Shown here in pieces: positions 34,688 through 43,439 of a DNA stretch of 64,000 nt. Made by a program: the position numbers and the translations under genes. A model generated the notes under the pieces. It was given only the letters and a program-made list of their open reading frames with translations. It searched no databases and was not told where the DNA came from. Each line of letters begins with the position of its first letter. Positions within the stretch are counted from its first letter, which is position 1. Origin of the DNA: Burkholderia sp. HI2500 (GTDB taxonomy: Bacteria > Pseudomonadota > Gammaproteobacteria > Burkholderiales > Burkholderiaceae); assembly GCF_002223055.1 (NCBI RefSeq), contig NZ_NKFL01000006.1, positions 558,001-622,000 on the forward strand, in the 5' to 3' direction.

Positions 34688-35590
34688 TTATTCGACGATT
34701 TCGCCGCTCACATACGCATGCAGCCCGTCGGCCAGCGCATCGAACACCGCGCGGCAGCGCGGGCTCGACCGCAGGTCCTCGTGCATCACGACCCAGGTTT
34801 CCAGCTGCATCGCGAGCGTGTCCGGCAGCACCCGCACGAGCCGCGCGTCACGTTTCGCGAGCCCGCTCTGGCAGAAGCCGATCCCGTAGCCGGCGCGGAT
34901 CATCGCGAGCTGGGCGAGGTTGCTGTCGGTGCGCAGCGAGAACGCATCGCGCTTCCACAGCGGCATGCTGCGGCCCATCGAGCGGATGAACGGCGTGACC
35001 GTATCGAAGCCGATCAGCGCGTGATGCGCGAGTGCGTCGGTCGTCTCGGGCACGCCGTTGTGCGCCAGGTAATCGTCGCGCGCATACAGCCCGACATCGA
35101 CCGCGCCGATACGCCGCGCAACCAGCGCCTCCTGCGTGGGCGGCGCCATCCGGACCGCGATGTCGGCCTCGCGCTTGAGCACGTCCTGGAGGCGGTCGGT
35201 CGGCACCAGTTCGATGACGAGCCCCGGGTGGTTGCGCCGCAATTGCGCGAGCATCGGCGGCAGCACTTCGACGGCGATCACGTCGCTGGCCGAGATCCGC
35301 ACGATGCCGCGCACGCCGGCGCCGTGGCTCGCGGCCGCGCGCTCGAACGCGGCCGCCGCGCTGCGTAGCGCCTCTGCATGGCCGCGCAGCGCGAGCGCCG
35401 CCTCGGTCGGCAGCAGGCCGGACGGCGAGCGCGTGAACAGCGTCTGGCCGAACGCGGCCTCCAGCGCCGCGACGTGGCGGCCGGCCGTCGGCTGCGTAAT
35501 GCCGAGGGCGCGTGCCGCGCCCGACAGCGAGCCTTCCGTCAGCACGGCGAGAAAGGTGCGGTAGCGTTCCCAGTTCAGATCGGTGGTCAT
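34688..35590 (-). CDS. LysR-family regulator divergent from an NAD-dependent epimerase-like gene
   Basis: A 300-residue LysR regulator. Its helix-turn-helix spans about residues 7-63 (YRTFLAVLTEGSLSGAAR, LGITQPTAGRHVAALE). The effector domain follows. On the minus strand a TATACA box lies only 8 bases before the ATG, with TTGCCG 16 bases further, so transcription may begin at the start codon and give a leaderless mRNA. The 12-base dyad CTGATCCATCAG upstream is a candidate autoregulatory site. The divergent oxidoreductase gene is the likely target. Confidence 0.88.
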   Translation of the reverse strand: MTTDLNWERYRTFLAVLTEGSLSGAARALGITQPTAGRHVAALEAAFGQTLFTRSPSGLLPTEAALALRGHAEALRSAAAAFERAAASHGAGVRGIVRISASDVIAVEVLPPMLAQLRRNHPGLVIELVPTDRLQDVLKREADIAVRMAPPTQEALVARRIGAVDVGLYARDDYLAHNGVPETTDALAHHALIGFDTVTPFIRSMGRSMPLWKRDAFSLRTDSNLAQLAMIRAGYGIGFCQSGLAKRDARLVRVLPDTLAMQLETWVVMHEDLRSSPRCRAVFDALADGLHAYVSGEIVE

Positions 35591-35604
35591 GCATAAATGT
35601 ATAG

Positions 35605-35616
35605 CTGATCCATCAG
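35605..35616. promoter_or_regulatory. Dyad in the LysR/epimerase divergent promoter
   Basis: CTGATCCATCAG has two 5-base arms around CC, immediately upstream of the TATACA box of the LysR gene (35603-35598 on the minus strand). A likely binding site for the LysR regulator. Confidence 0.5.
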
Positions 35617-35691
35617 GTTCGGCAATTCCTTGATAGCCGAAGCCGCGCCAGAATGCTTGCCATCACGGACATTCATTCAAGGAGAGCGGCA

Positions 35692-36675
35692 ATGACGACC
35701 CACGCAGGCGGGACGCAACGACAGGCACTCGTGCTCGGCGCGAGCGGCGGGATTGGCGGGGAAGTCGCGCGGCAGTTGCGCGATGCGGGCTGGCAAGTGC
35801 GCGGGTTGAAGCGCGGGCTCGATGCCGAAGTCGTGGAGCGCGACGGCATCACCTGGATGCGCGGTGACGCGATGGATCGCGACGCGGTCGTCCGCGCCGC
35901 GCGCGGCTGCGGCGTGATCGTGCATGCGGTGAATCCGCCGGGCTACCGGAACTGGGCCGGGCAGGTGCTGCCGATGATCGACAACACGATCGCGGCGGCA
36001 AAGGCGGAGCGGGCCACCGTCGTGTTGCCGGGCACCGTCTACAACTACGGCGCCGATGCGTTTCCGGTGCTGGTCGAAGATGCGCCGCAGCATCCGTCGA
36101 CGCGCAAGGGCGCGATTCGCGTCGAGCTGGAGCGCCGGCTGCAGGAGGCGGCCGGGCAGGGCGTCCGCACGATCATCGTGCGGGCCGGCGATTTCTTCGG
36201 GCCGAAGCTCACCGGCAACAGCTGGTTCGCGGCGGGGCTCGTCAAGGCCGGGCAGCCGGTTGCGTCGATCAGCGTGCCGGGGCGGGATGGCATCGGGCAC
36301 CAATGGTCGTACGTGCCGGACGCCGCGCGCGCGATGGTCGAGCTGATCGAGCGGCGCGACACGCTGGAACCGTTCGCGCGCTTTCATCTCGGCGGGCATT
36401 GGGATGCGGATGGCACGCAGATGGCGGAGGCCGTGCGCCGCGTCGCGCAGCGGCACGGGTTGCGGCCGACGGTGCGCAAGTTCCCGTGGTGGTTCGTGTG
36501 GGCGGCGGCGCCGTTCGTCACGACGCTGCGCGAATTGCTCGAGATGCGCTACCTGTGGCGCGAGCCGATCCGGCTCGACAACACGCGGGTGACCGCGGTG
36601 CTCGGCCGTGAGCCGGTGACGCCGCTCGACACGGCGGTGGAAGCGACGCTGGTGGGCCTCGGGTGTCTCAAGTGA
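35692..36675 (+). CDS. NAD(P)-dependent epimerase/dehydratase-like protein
   Basis: A 327-residue extended SDR-fold protein; the ATG is behind AAGGAG. The Rossmann loop is LGASGGIGGEVARQL (about 15-30). VYNYGAD matches the usual VYG region, but the YxxxK pair of active extended SDRs is not evident (STRKGAIR instead). It resembles the NmrA/NAD-dependent epimerase group used for redox sensing or sugar and quinone conversions. It is divergent from a LysR regulator that probably controls it. Substrate unknown. Confidence 0.82.
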   Translation: MTTHAGGTQRQALVLGASGGIGGEVARQLRDAGWQVRGLKRGLDAEVVERDGITWMRGDAMDRDAVVRAARGCGVIVHAVNPPGYRNWAGQVLPMIDNTIAAAKAERATVVLPGTVYNYGADAFPVLVEDAPQHPSTRKGAIRVELERRLQEAAGQGVRTIIVRAGDFFGPKLTGNSWFAAGLVKAGQPVASISVPGRDGIGHQWSYVPDAARAMVELIERRDTLEPFARFHLGGHWDADGTQMAEAVRRVAQRHGLRPTVRKFPWWFVWAAAPFVTTLRELLEMRYLWREPIRLDNTRVTAVLGREPVTPLDTAVEATLVGLGCLK

Positions 36676-36823
36676 GCAACGGCTCGTGCCTGGGTCCATG
36701 CTCCGGCACGGGCGGGCACGATGGCGAACCGCAGCACCTGCGGCACAACAATTCTCCACATACCCGGGCACGTCCGATGCGCATCATGTCGGCTCATGTC
36801 GATCAGGCGGAAACGGGGGCGCA

Positions 36824-36955
36824 ATGTTGCATTTCGGATGGAAAGTGTCGGTTGCGGGCGCAATGATGCTTGCATTGAGCGGGTGTACCAACCTGGCTGG
36901 TGTGCTGTATTGCGGCAACTCGCAGCTCAACTTTCCCGATTATCACTGCTTTTAG
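36824..36955 (+). CDS. Small putative lipoprotein
   Basis: A 43-residue frame with a signal-type N-terminus (MLHFGWKVSVAGAMMLALSGC), the lipobox LSGC ending at C21, and a short mature part with two more cysteines (YCGNSQLNFPDYHCF). A G-rich stretch lies 8 bases upstream. Short lipoproteins of this type are common in Burkholderia. It stands alone between the epimerase-like gene and the convergent DUF2848 gene. Function unknown. Confidence 0.6.
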   Translation: MLHFGWKVSVAGAMMLALSGCTNLAGVLYCGNSQLNFPDYHCF

Positions 36956-37022
36956 GCGTATTAGCGGGAGCCGGCGCGGCGACAGAACGCTGGCGAGCCC
37001 ATCTGCCGCGCCTCGTTGCCCG

Positions 37023-37724
37023 TTATGCCACGACCGGTAACACTTCCACGGCGTAGCGGTGCCGAAGGCTGCGCCCCAGCACCGGATCGTGCAGCTCCAT
37101 CTCGAACGCCTCGCCGTCACCCATTGCCGCGATCGGGCCATGCACGGCGACCGTGCCGCCATACATCGCGCCGCGCGCGGGCATCGTCCGGCCGTCATCG
37201 AAGCGCTGCCACAGCACCTCGGGCGCAAGCAAACCACTCACCGCGCCGTGCTGGTACGCCGTCCGCTCGCCATCGCGCGAAATCAGCCACGAACGCATCT
37301 CGATCGCATCCCAGTGATCCGCAACGTCCGCGTGAAGCCACGCGTCGTGGCCGAGCGGTTTCGCGCACACCTGTTTCGACACCGCGACGCCGTACGCTTC
37401 GACCTCACGATCCGTATGATCGGAGCCGACGGTCACGAGCGTGCCGGCCGGGCTGTCGACCAGCACGCATTCGATCTCGCCGCCCGATCGTGCGCCGAGC
37501 ACGCCGATCGCGGGCGCCTGCGTCAGCAGCGCGGCCGACACGCGATAGAAGCAGGGCGTGGTCGACGGCGGCGCGACGCCGAGCGCCGCGAGTTCGTCGA
37601 TATGGGCCTGGATTGCGGCCGGATCGCGGCCGGCCCAGCCGGCGATCACGACGCGCGCGATTTCGACGTCGACGGTGGCCGGCGCACCTTTCCGGGGAAT
37701 GACATTAAACGACAGGGTTGGCAT
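37023..37724 (-). CDS. DUF2848 family protein
   Basis: A 233-residue protein with the features I associate with DUF2848: an N-terminal beta strand, IDELAALGVAPPSTTPCFYR, a central VTVGSDHTDREVE and KPLGHDAWLHADV, and C-terminal GTVAVHGPI. The family resembles the fumarylacetoacetase/hydrolase-like fold and usually lies with catabolic genes and transporters. It follows the MHS transporter by 54 bases on the same strand and is the last gene of the minus-strand group. I infer a hydrolase or isomerase in the same pathway; the substrate is unknown. Confidence 0.8.
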   Translation of the reverse strand: MPTLSFNVIPRKGAPATVDVEIARVVIAGWAGRDPAAIQAHIDELAALGVAPPSTTPCFYRVSAALLTQAPAIGVLGARSGGEIECVLVDSPAGTLVTVGSDHTDREVEAYGVAVSKQVCAKPLGHDAWLHADVADHWDAIEMRSWLISRDGERTAYQHGAVSGLLAPEVLWQRFDDGRTMPARGAMYGGTVAVHGPIAAMGDGEAFEMELHDPVLGRSLRHRYAVEVLPVVA

Positions 37725-37777
37725 ACGGCTATCCGTTTGAAGTGCGAAGGAATGAAACGGCTTGCTGGCGGCGACGT

Positions 37778-39097
37778 TCAATCCGCGAGCGGCTTGTGCG
37801 CGGTTTCGCGTGCGACGAGGAGCGCGATCGACGTGACGACGAGCGCGGCGGCGACATACAGCGACACGGCCGTCGTCGTGCCCGTCTGCCGGAACAGCGC
37901 GGCGATCACGAGCGGCGCGAAGCCGCCGCCGACGATGCCGGCGAGCGTGTACGCGAGCGACGAGCCCGCATAGCGCACGCGGGTCGGGAACTGTTCGGTC
38001 ACGAACGCGCCCTGCGGGCCGTACATCACCGCGTGGATCACGAGGCCGATCGCGACGGCCGCGACGATCGCGCCGGGTCGCGCCGAATCGAGCAGCGTGA
38101 AGAACACGAACGCCCACACGATGCCGGCGAGCGCGCCGCCGAGATACACGGGCCGGCGGCCGAAGCGGTCCGACAGCGCGCCGAAGCACGGCACCGCGAG
38201 CGCGTTGCAGGCCGTGCCGATCATCACGGCCGTCAAGGCGACGGGGCGCGACAGGTGCAGCACGGTCGTTACGTAGGTGAGCGTGAACACGACGATCAGC
38301 GCATACAGCACGTCCGAGCCGATCCGCGAGCCACCCGCGATCAGCAGGCGCTTCCAGTGGACCTTCAGCACGTCGGCGACGGGCACCTCGGCAGTCGCGT
38401 GCGATTCGGCGAGCTGCTCGAACTGCGGCGTTTCGTCGACGCCGCGCCGCAGCCAGAAGCCGAACACGACGAGCAGCGCGCTGGCCGCGAACGGTACGCG
38501 CCAGCCCCACGACAGGAAGTCGCCGGACGTGGTCGACAGCGTCACGAGCGCGATGCAGCCGGTGCCGAGCAGCGTGCCGAACGACGGGCCGATCTGCGTC
38601 CACGATGCGGACAGCCCGCGCCGCTTCTGGTCGCCGTGCTCGACCGACAGCAGCACCGCGCCGGCCCATTCGCCGCCGAGCGCGACGCCCTGCACGAAGC
38701 GCAGCGCGACGAGCAGGATCGGGCTCAGGATGCCGGCCTGCGCATAGGTCGGCAGCGCGCCCATCAATGCGGTCGTCACGCCCATCAGCACGAGCGTGAG
38801 CATCAGCACCGCGCGGCGGCCGATACGGTCGCCGAGATTGCCGAACACGAAGCCGCCGAGCGGGCGCGACACGTAGCCGACCGCATAGGTCGAGAACGCG
38901 AGGATCGTGCCGGCCAGCGGATCGACCGACGGAAAGAACAGGTGGTTGAAGACGAGCGCGGCGAGCGTGTTGTAGATCGTGAAGTCGTACCACTCGAGCG
39001 ACGTGCCGATCATGCTCGCGGTCGCGAGTCGGCTGTTGCGGACGCGGCGGGGCGCGTGGGCGGCGGGCTGGGCGAGAGTGCTCATGGTGTCGGGCAT
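37778..39097 (-). CDS. MFS transporter of the metabolite:H+ symporter (MHS) type
   Basis: A 439-residue protein with 12 hydrophobic helices. The start of helix 1, MIGTSLEWYDFTIYN, is the signature of the MHS subfamily (KgtP, ProP, ShiA), followed by GGFVFGNLGDRIGRR and RFVQGVALGGEWAGA. These carriers import small organic acids or amino-acid-like compounds with protons. The start is uncertain between 39097 and 39085; neither has a good ribosome site. Neighbours DUF2848 and DUF4286 suggest it imports the substrate of that unknown pathway. Confidence 0.9.
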   Translation of the reverse strand: MPDTMSTLAQPAAHAPRRVRNSRLATASMIGTSLEWYDFTIYNTLAALVFNHLFFPSVDPLAGTILAFSTYAVGYVSRPLGGFVFGNLGDRIGRRAVLMLTLVLMGVTTALMGALPTYAQAGILSPILLVALRFVQGVALGGEWAGAVLLSVEHGDQKRRGLSASWTQIGPSFGTLLGTGCIALVTLSTTSGDFLSWGWRVPFAASALLVVFGFWLRRGVDETPQFEQLAESHATAEVPVADVLKVHWKRLLIAGGSRIGSDVLYALIVVFTLTYVTTVLHLSRPVALTAVMIGTACNALAVPCFGALSDRFGRRPVYLGGALAGIVWAFVFFTLLDSARPGAIVAAVAIGLVIHAVMYGPQGAFVTEQFPTRVRYAGSSLAYTLAGIVGGGFAPLVIAALFRQTGTTTAVSLYVAAALVVTSIALLVARETAHKPLAD

Positions 39098-39226
39098 GTC
39101 GTGTCGGGGAACGGGATGAAACGCCGGGCCGATGCGCGGGTGTGCATCGCGCATGCGGCGTGGTCGGCGTGGGTGATCAGGCCGAACATGCGGCGACAGC
39201 GGGTTCGGTTTCGACGTCGCCGCGCG

Positions 39227-39871
39227 TTATATGCAGCGGCGCGGCGGCGCGGCGGCGCGCCACAGCATCTCGAAGGTGCGCACGTCGTCGTGCCCGGCGA
39301 GCATGGCGGCCACGCGGCGGGTCGCGGCCGCATCGCTGCCTTCGATCAGCACGAGCGCATCGGCAGCCGGGCGGGCGGCCGCATCGGCGCCGATCGGCGC
39401 GGAAAGATCAGGCGCGGTGCAAAAGAGCCGCGCGGCGTGGATGCCCGGTTCGTGCAGCACGTCATCGAAGCGCTCGCGCAGGTGCGGCACGTCGATGCGA
39501 TCCGGCGGCAGCACGAATAGCGCGAGATGCGCGCCTTCACCGTCGCCGGCCTCAATCGTCAGTTCTCCGACGCGTCGCTGCGTGCCCGTCATGCGCTCGA
39601 AGTTCGCGAGCGACCATGCGGTCTGCTGCGTGAACGCGCGCCGGTACGCGCCGCCATGGAACACGTCGAGCGCGTCCGTCACGTACAGCGCGAGGTACTT
39701 GCGCGGGCCGCGGTCGGTCGCACGAAAGCGCCGCGCGTGCGTGAAGCCGGGAATCGCGACACGCTCCTGCATGTGCTCGCGGTCGTACCACGCGTTGAAA
39801 TCGGCTTCGTGCGCGGGGTCGATATCCGTCCAGACGCAAAGCTGGCCGTGTGGAAGGGAAAGGCGGGTCAT
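39227..39871 (-). CDS. DUF4286/EthD-like ferredoxin-fold protein
   Basis: A 214-residue protein with two dimeric alpha/beta-barrel (EthD/DUF4286-like) halves. The first has the typical WTDIDPAHEADFNAWYDREH and the conserved IPGFTHARRF; the second repeats the pattern without the acidic-WY motif. Proteins of this fold include isomerases, monooxygenases and stress proteins. It lies between the MHS transporter and a LysR regulator on the same strand. The pathway is unknown; a small-molecule isomerase is likely. Confidence 0.75.
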   Translation of the reverse strand: MTRLSLPHGQLCVWTDIDPAHEADFNAWYDREHMQERVAIPGFTHARRFRATDRGPRKYLALYVTDALDVFHGGAYRRAFTQQTAWSLANFERMTGTQRRVGELTIEAGDGEGAHLALFVLPPDRIDVPHLRERFDDVLHEPGIHAARLFCTAPDLSAPIGADAAARPAADALVLIEGSDAAATRRVAAMLAGHDDVRTFEMLWRAAAPPRRCI

Positions 39872-39971
39872 CGCGGGGTTCCTCGTGACGGGGTGTGTCA
39901 GGAACCGCAGTTTCCCGAAGACGGGCCGCACCCGTCCAACAAGAAAACAAATTCGCGGTGAACAGGTTTTC

Positions 39972-41009
39972 TTATGAGCGGCGCGGGCGGCGCTTCGCCG
40001 GGGGCGTGGCGGGCGGGGCGGATGGCGTCGTGCGTTTCGCTTTTGCCGGTGCTTTCGCTTTGGTCTTTGTCGCGGGACGGGCGGGTGTTTTGTCCACGCT
40101 GTCGGGCGCGGTCGTCTTTGCGTGATGCGTGGCGGCGGCCGTCGCGCGCGCGACTTCGCTGGCCAGTTCCGCGATGCGCGCGGCCACCGGCAGGCCCTGG
40201 CTGCGATACGTCGCGACGAGCGGCAGCGCGGGGAATTCGGGTTCGACGTCGAGCAGTTCGAGCGTGCCTTCGTGCAGCTCACGCCCGATGATCGCGGGCG
40301 GCAGCGCGGCCACGCCGAAACCGTCGGCGACGAGGCGGATCATCGCGGCGACCGACGTGATGCAGTTGATGCTGGCCGGCCGCTCGACGGCCGCGAACAG
40401 CCGCTCGATCGTCGCGTGCGGGCCCGAGTGGCGCGAGAAGCTGATGATCGGGAATGCCGCGAGGCGCGCGACGTCGAGCGCCTGGCCGCCGAGCCCGAGG
40501 CGCGGGCTGGCCGCCCAGCGCACCGGGAATTCGCACAACGGCAGGTTCGTGAAATCGGGGCCCGGCACCGGGTCGGTCTGCAGGATCAGGTCGACGCCGT
40601 CGGTGCTGAGCAGGCGGATCAGGTGCAGCGTCGTGTCGCTCGTGATCTCGACGTCGAGGCGCGGATAGCGCTCGCGCAATTGCGCCATCAGCGCGGGGAA
40701 CCAGCTGTGCACGATCGATTCGATCACGCCGATCCGGATCAGGCCCGCATCGCTCGCCGCATCGATGTCGCGGCGCATTTCGCCGTCGAGCCGCACGATC
40801 CGCTCCGCGTACGCGAGCATGCGGCGCCCGGCGGGCGTGAGCGTGGCCGAGCGCGTGTTGCGGTCGAACAGGCGGACGTCGAATGCTTCCTCGAGCGACG
40901 CGATGCGGCTCGATACGGCGGCCTGTGTGGTGTGCAGTTTTTCGGCCGTGAGCCGGAAGTTTTCCAGCTTCGCGAGCCAGACGAAGGTTTCAAGAAACCG
41001 GATGTTCAT
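39972..41009 (-). CDS. LysR-family regulator with a long basic Ala/Lys/Pro tail
   Basis: A 345-residue protein, about 45 longer than normal. Residues 1-295 are an ordinary LysR regulator (helix-turn-helix with TAEKLHTTQAAVSSRIASLE, then the effector domain). The last 45 residues are low complexity and very basic (repeats of AKTK, KAPAK, PAKRRPRRS), like a histone H1 or AlgP-type tail that binds DNA without sequence specificity. It is probably the regulator of the adjacent catabolic genes. No good inverted repeat is visible before it. Confidence 0.87.
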   Translation of the reverse strand: MNIRFLETFVWLAKLENFRLTAEKLHTTQAAVSSRIASLEEAFDVRLFDRNTRSATLTPAGRRMLAYAERIVRLDGEMRRDIDAASDAGLIRIGVIESIVHSWFPALMAQLRERYPRLDVEITSDTTLHLIRLLSTDGVDLILQTDPVPGPDFTNLPLCEFPVRWAASPRLGLGGQALDVARLAAFPIISFSRHSGPHATIERLFAAVERPASINCITSVAAMIRLVADGFGVAALPPAIIGRELHEGTLELLDVEPEFPALPLVATYRSQGLPVAARIAELASEVARATAAATHHAKTTAPDSVDKTPARPATKTKAKAPAKAKRTTPSAPPATPPAKRRPRRS

Positions 41010-41195
41010 CGACGTTCGAACCGTGAGGCAGTGCCGGGCGGGGCGGCGGGATCGGTCGATGGTAGCGGATTTTCGGGGGCGGGAAATAAGCGGGCGACGT
41101 GGCGCGCGTGCGTGGGCAGGCGCTGGAGGACGGGAGGACCTGAACGCAACGCCGCCCGCGACGCGTACGTCACGCGAGCGGCACACCCATGCGCA

Positions 41196-41987
41196 TCAAA
41201 GCTTGTCGAACGCGAGCGTCGGCACGTCCACCACCATCGCGCCGCCGTCGGCAACGAGCGTCGCGCCGGTCACGAACGACGCGTCCGGCGACGCGAGGAA
41301 CGCGCACACTGCCGCGATCTCGTCCGGGTCGGCCGCGCGCCGCAGCGGCACGTCGGCGCTGACGCGTGCATACGCGCCGTCGAGCGTGTCGCCGTGCGCC
41401 GACATCAGCGGTTCCATCTCCGCGTCGGCCATCGGCGTGCGGACCCAGCCGGGGCACACCGCATTCGCCCGCACGCCGTGCGGCCCGTAGTCACGTGCGA
41501 GCGACCGGGCGAGCCCGAGCAGCGCGTGCTTGCCGACCGTGTAGCCGCACACGCCGGGCCCGGCCGCGAGCGCGGCGATCGACGCGACCAGCACGATGCT
41601 GCCGCGCTGCGCGATCAGGTCGGGCAGGCACGCGCGCGCGCTGACGAACGCGGTGTCGAGGTTCGCGTGCATCGCGTCGCGCCACTGCGCGTCGTCGGTT
41701 TCGTCCGCGCGGCCGAGCCCGTGGCCGCCCGCGCACGCGACGAGCGCATCGACGCGGCCGAAGCGTTCGGCGATCCGCGGCAGGAAGCGGGCCCAGTCGG
41801 CGGTGCTCGCGGCATCGCCGGCCAGCGCGAGGCCGCCCGTTTCGGCGGCCAGCGCGTCGAGCGGCGCCTGGCGCCGCCCGATCAGCACGACGCGGTCGCC
41901 CCGGCGGGCGAAGCGGCGCGCGCAAGCGGCGCCGATACCGGTGCCCGCGCCGGTGATCGCGATCGTGCGGGGTGTCGGGTGGGTCAT
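41196..41987 (-). CDS. SDR-family oxidoreductase of the minus-strand catabolic group
   Basis: A 263-residue classical SDR; the ATG is behind GGAG. It has TGAGTGIG (12-19), ACAG for NNAG, and the catalytic S136, Y149 and K153. The cofactor side (IGRRQ after strand 2) favours NADP. A 21-base motif 56 bases upstream is nearly the same as one between the AraC gene at 22471 and the MoaF operon, so this gene is a predicted member of that regulon. A TAAAGT -10-like box lies between the motif and the gene. The substrate is unknown. Confidence 0.87.
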   Translation of the reverse strand: MTHPTPRTIAITGAGTGIGAACARRFARRGDRVVLIGRRQAPLDALAAETGGLALAGDAASTADWARFLPRIAERFGRVDALVACAGGHGLGRADETDDAQWRDAMHANLDTAFVSARACLPDLIAQRGSIVLVASIAALAAGPGVCGYTVGKHALLGLARSLARDYGPHGVRANAVCPGWVRTPMADAEMEPLMSAHGDTLDGAYARVSADVPLRRAADPDEIAAVCAFLASPDASFVTGATLVADGGAMVVDVPTLAFDKL

Positions 41988-42387
41988 GTCGTGCTCCGGA
42001 AAGGTGTCGTTTCCGGTCACTTTAGGCGGCGCCGGCGAGCGCCGGTATCAGCCGAAAGGATGAACGCGGGCGGCATTCGGGCGACCGGCGCGGTAGCGGG
42101 CCATTTTGCAAAGGCTGACGATGTCCGGCGCCGAATCGCTCTATCCTCCACATTTTTGCGATAAGTCACGAAAGCCCGGCAGAATAGCGCGGGCGGGCCG
42201 CGCATCGACGCGCGGCGCATCGGCCGGCCGATTCCGTCGTGCGAGCGGAGCGGCAGGCCGGCGATCCCGGCAGCAGCGCACACCCCGTGCGCGGGCGTTG
42301 CATCGGCCGGGGATCGTGTCACGACAACCTATCGCCCGGTTGCGCGCTCGCGTGCCGGACCATCGACAAGAACAGGGAGGGCCGGCT
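41988..42387. other. Divergent intergenic region with one regulatory motif
   Basis: 400 bases between the SDR (minus) and the metallopeptidase (plus). It holds the shared motif (42044-42064) and a TAAAGT box for the SDR (42019-42024). The rest, including a small AT-rich patch near 42148-42165, must carry the metallopeptidase promoter. I see no gene in it. Confidence 0.55.
42044..42064. promoter_or_regulatory. Shared regulatory motif, copy 2 (ahead of the SDR at 41987)
   Basis: On the plus strand the core is TATCAGCCGAAAGGATGAA preceded by GG. It agrees with copy 1 (22539-22559) at 19 of 21 positions. It lies 56 bases before the SDR start and 19 bases before a TAAAGT box. Confidence 0.6.
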
Positions 42388-43269
42388 ATGAGGCTGGACG
42401 ACGAAAGGGAAAGCACGAACGTCGAGGATCGCCGCGGCGCCGGCGGGTTCGGCGGCGGGCGTGGCGCGACGATCGGCATCGGCACGATCGTGGTTGCGTT
42501 CGCCGCGTCGTATTTCTTCGGGATCGACCCGCGCGTGATACTCGAAGGCGCGTCGGCGCTGCAGGGCCGCCAGCAGCAGGCGCAGCCCGCGCCCGCGCAG
42601 CGGCAGGGCGAGCCGGCGAACGACACGGGCGCGGTGTTCACGCGCAAGGTGCTCGGCAATATCGAGCGCACGTGGACGGGCGTGTTCAATACCCAGCTGC
42701 ACGCGCAGTACCAGCCGCCGACGCTCGTGATGTTCACGAACTCGACGCCGACCGCATGCGGCACGGGCCAGACCGCGATGGGGCCGTTCTACTGCCCGGG
42801 CGACCGCAAGGTGTACATCGATCTCGGTTTCTACGACGAACTGCGCAAGCGTTTCGGCGCGGGCGGCGATTTCGCGCAGGCTTACGTGATCGCGCACGAG
42901 GTCGGCCATCACGTGCAGAACCTGCTCGGCATTTCCGACAAGGTCGACGCCGCGCGCCGGCGGGCGAGCCAGGCGCACTCGAACGCGCTGTCGGTGCGGA
43001 TGGAGCTGCAGGCCGACTGCTTCGCCGGTGTGTGGGCGAACAACGCGCAGCGCGCGAACCAGCGGCTGATGGAACCCGGCGATTTCGAGCAGGGGCTGAA
43101 GGCGGCCGCCGCGATCGGCGACGACCGGCTGCAGCAGCAAGGGCAGGGCTATGTCGTGCCGGAGAGCTTCACGCACGGCACCAGCGACCAGCGCGTGTAC
43201 TGGCTGCGGCGCGGGATGGAGTCGGGCGAGCTGAGCGCCTGCGACACGTTCGCCGCGAACGCACGCTGA
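42388..43269 (+). CDS. ypfJ: Neutral zinc metallopeptidase, YpfJ family
   Basis: A 293-residue protein; the ATG has AGGGAGG upstream. After a Gly-rich N-terminus there is one membrane helix (about 28-46, GIGTIVVAFAASYFFGI), then a Gln/Pro linker and a soluble domain with the zinc motif HEVGHH (H170, E171, H174) and the later ELQADCFAGVW glutamate ligand, the layout of the YpfJ/KPN_02809 family. It is probably anchored in the inner membrane facing the periplasm. Its substrate is not known. It is a single gene, with a GC-rich hairpin (43303-43336) after it. Confidence 0.88.
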   Translation: MRLDDERESTNVEDRRGAGGFGGGRGATIGIGTIVVAFAASYFFGIDPRVILEGASALQGRQQQAQPAPAQRQGEPANDTGAVFTRKVLGNIERTWTGVFNTQLHAQYQPPTLVMFTNSTPTACGTGQTAMGPFYCPGDRKVYIDLGFYDELRKRFGAGGDFAQAYVIAHEVGHHVQNLLGISDKVDAARRRASQAHSNALSVRMELQADCFAGVWANNAQRANQRLMEPGDFEQGLKAAAAIGDDRLQQQGQGYVVPESFTHGTSDQRVYWLRRGMESGELSACDTFAANAR

Positions 43270-43347
43270 ATCGAGCGCGTGCCTGGCCGCGCGCCTGCAT
43301 CGTTCCGGCCGGAGGGTGAATCCTCCGTACCGGCCGGGCCGGGACGA

Positions 43348-43363
43348 TTTGCCGATTTGCGCT
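43348..43363 (+). promoter_or_regulatory. TTTGCC-box 1, ahead of the LuxR-type regulator
   Basis: TTTGCCGATTTGCGCT, followed by CACCGG. It is made of two 8-base direct units beginning TTTGC. The LuxR gene starts 77 bases downstream. Three more copies exist (44996, 48047, 51374). Confidence 0.65.
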
Positions 43364-43439
43364 CACCGGCGCTTTTCGGCGCCGGTAGGCTGGCCCGAAC
43401 TTCGATCTTCAATAAGTTCGCCCGCCAGCCGATTCCACC

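Noticed and set aside
39100..39120. A partial copy (15 of 21) of the shared motif ahead of the MHS transporter
   Set aside because: It ends 3 bases before the possible start codon at 39097, an unlikely place for a promoter site, and 15 of 21 is weak in GC-rich DNA.
40122..42164. A 680-codon plus-strand frame across the LysR and SDR genes
   Set aside because: Arg/Ala-rich shadow of two clear minus-strand genes; no motif or start signal.
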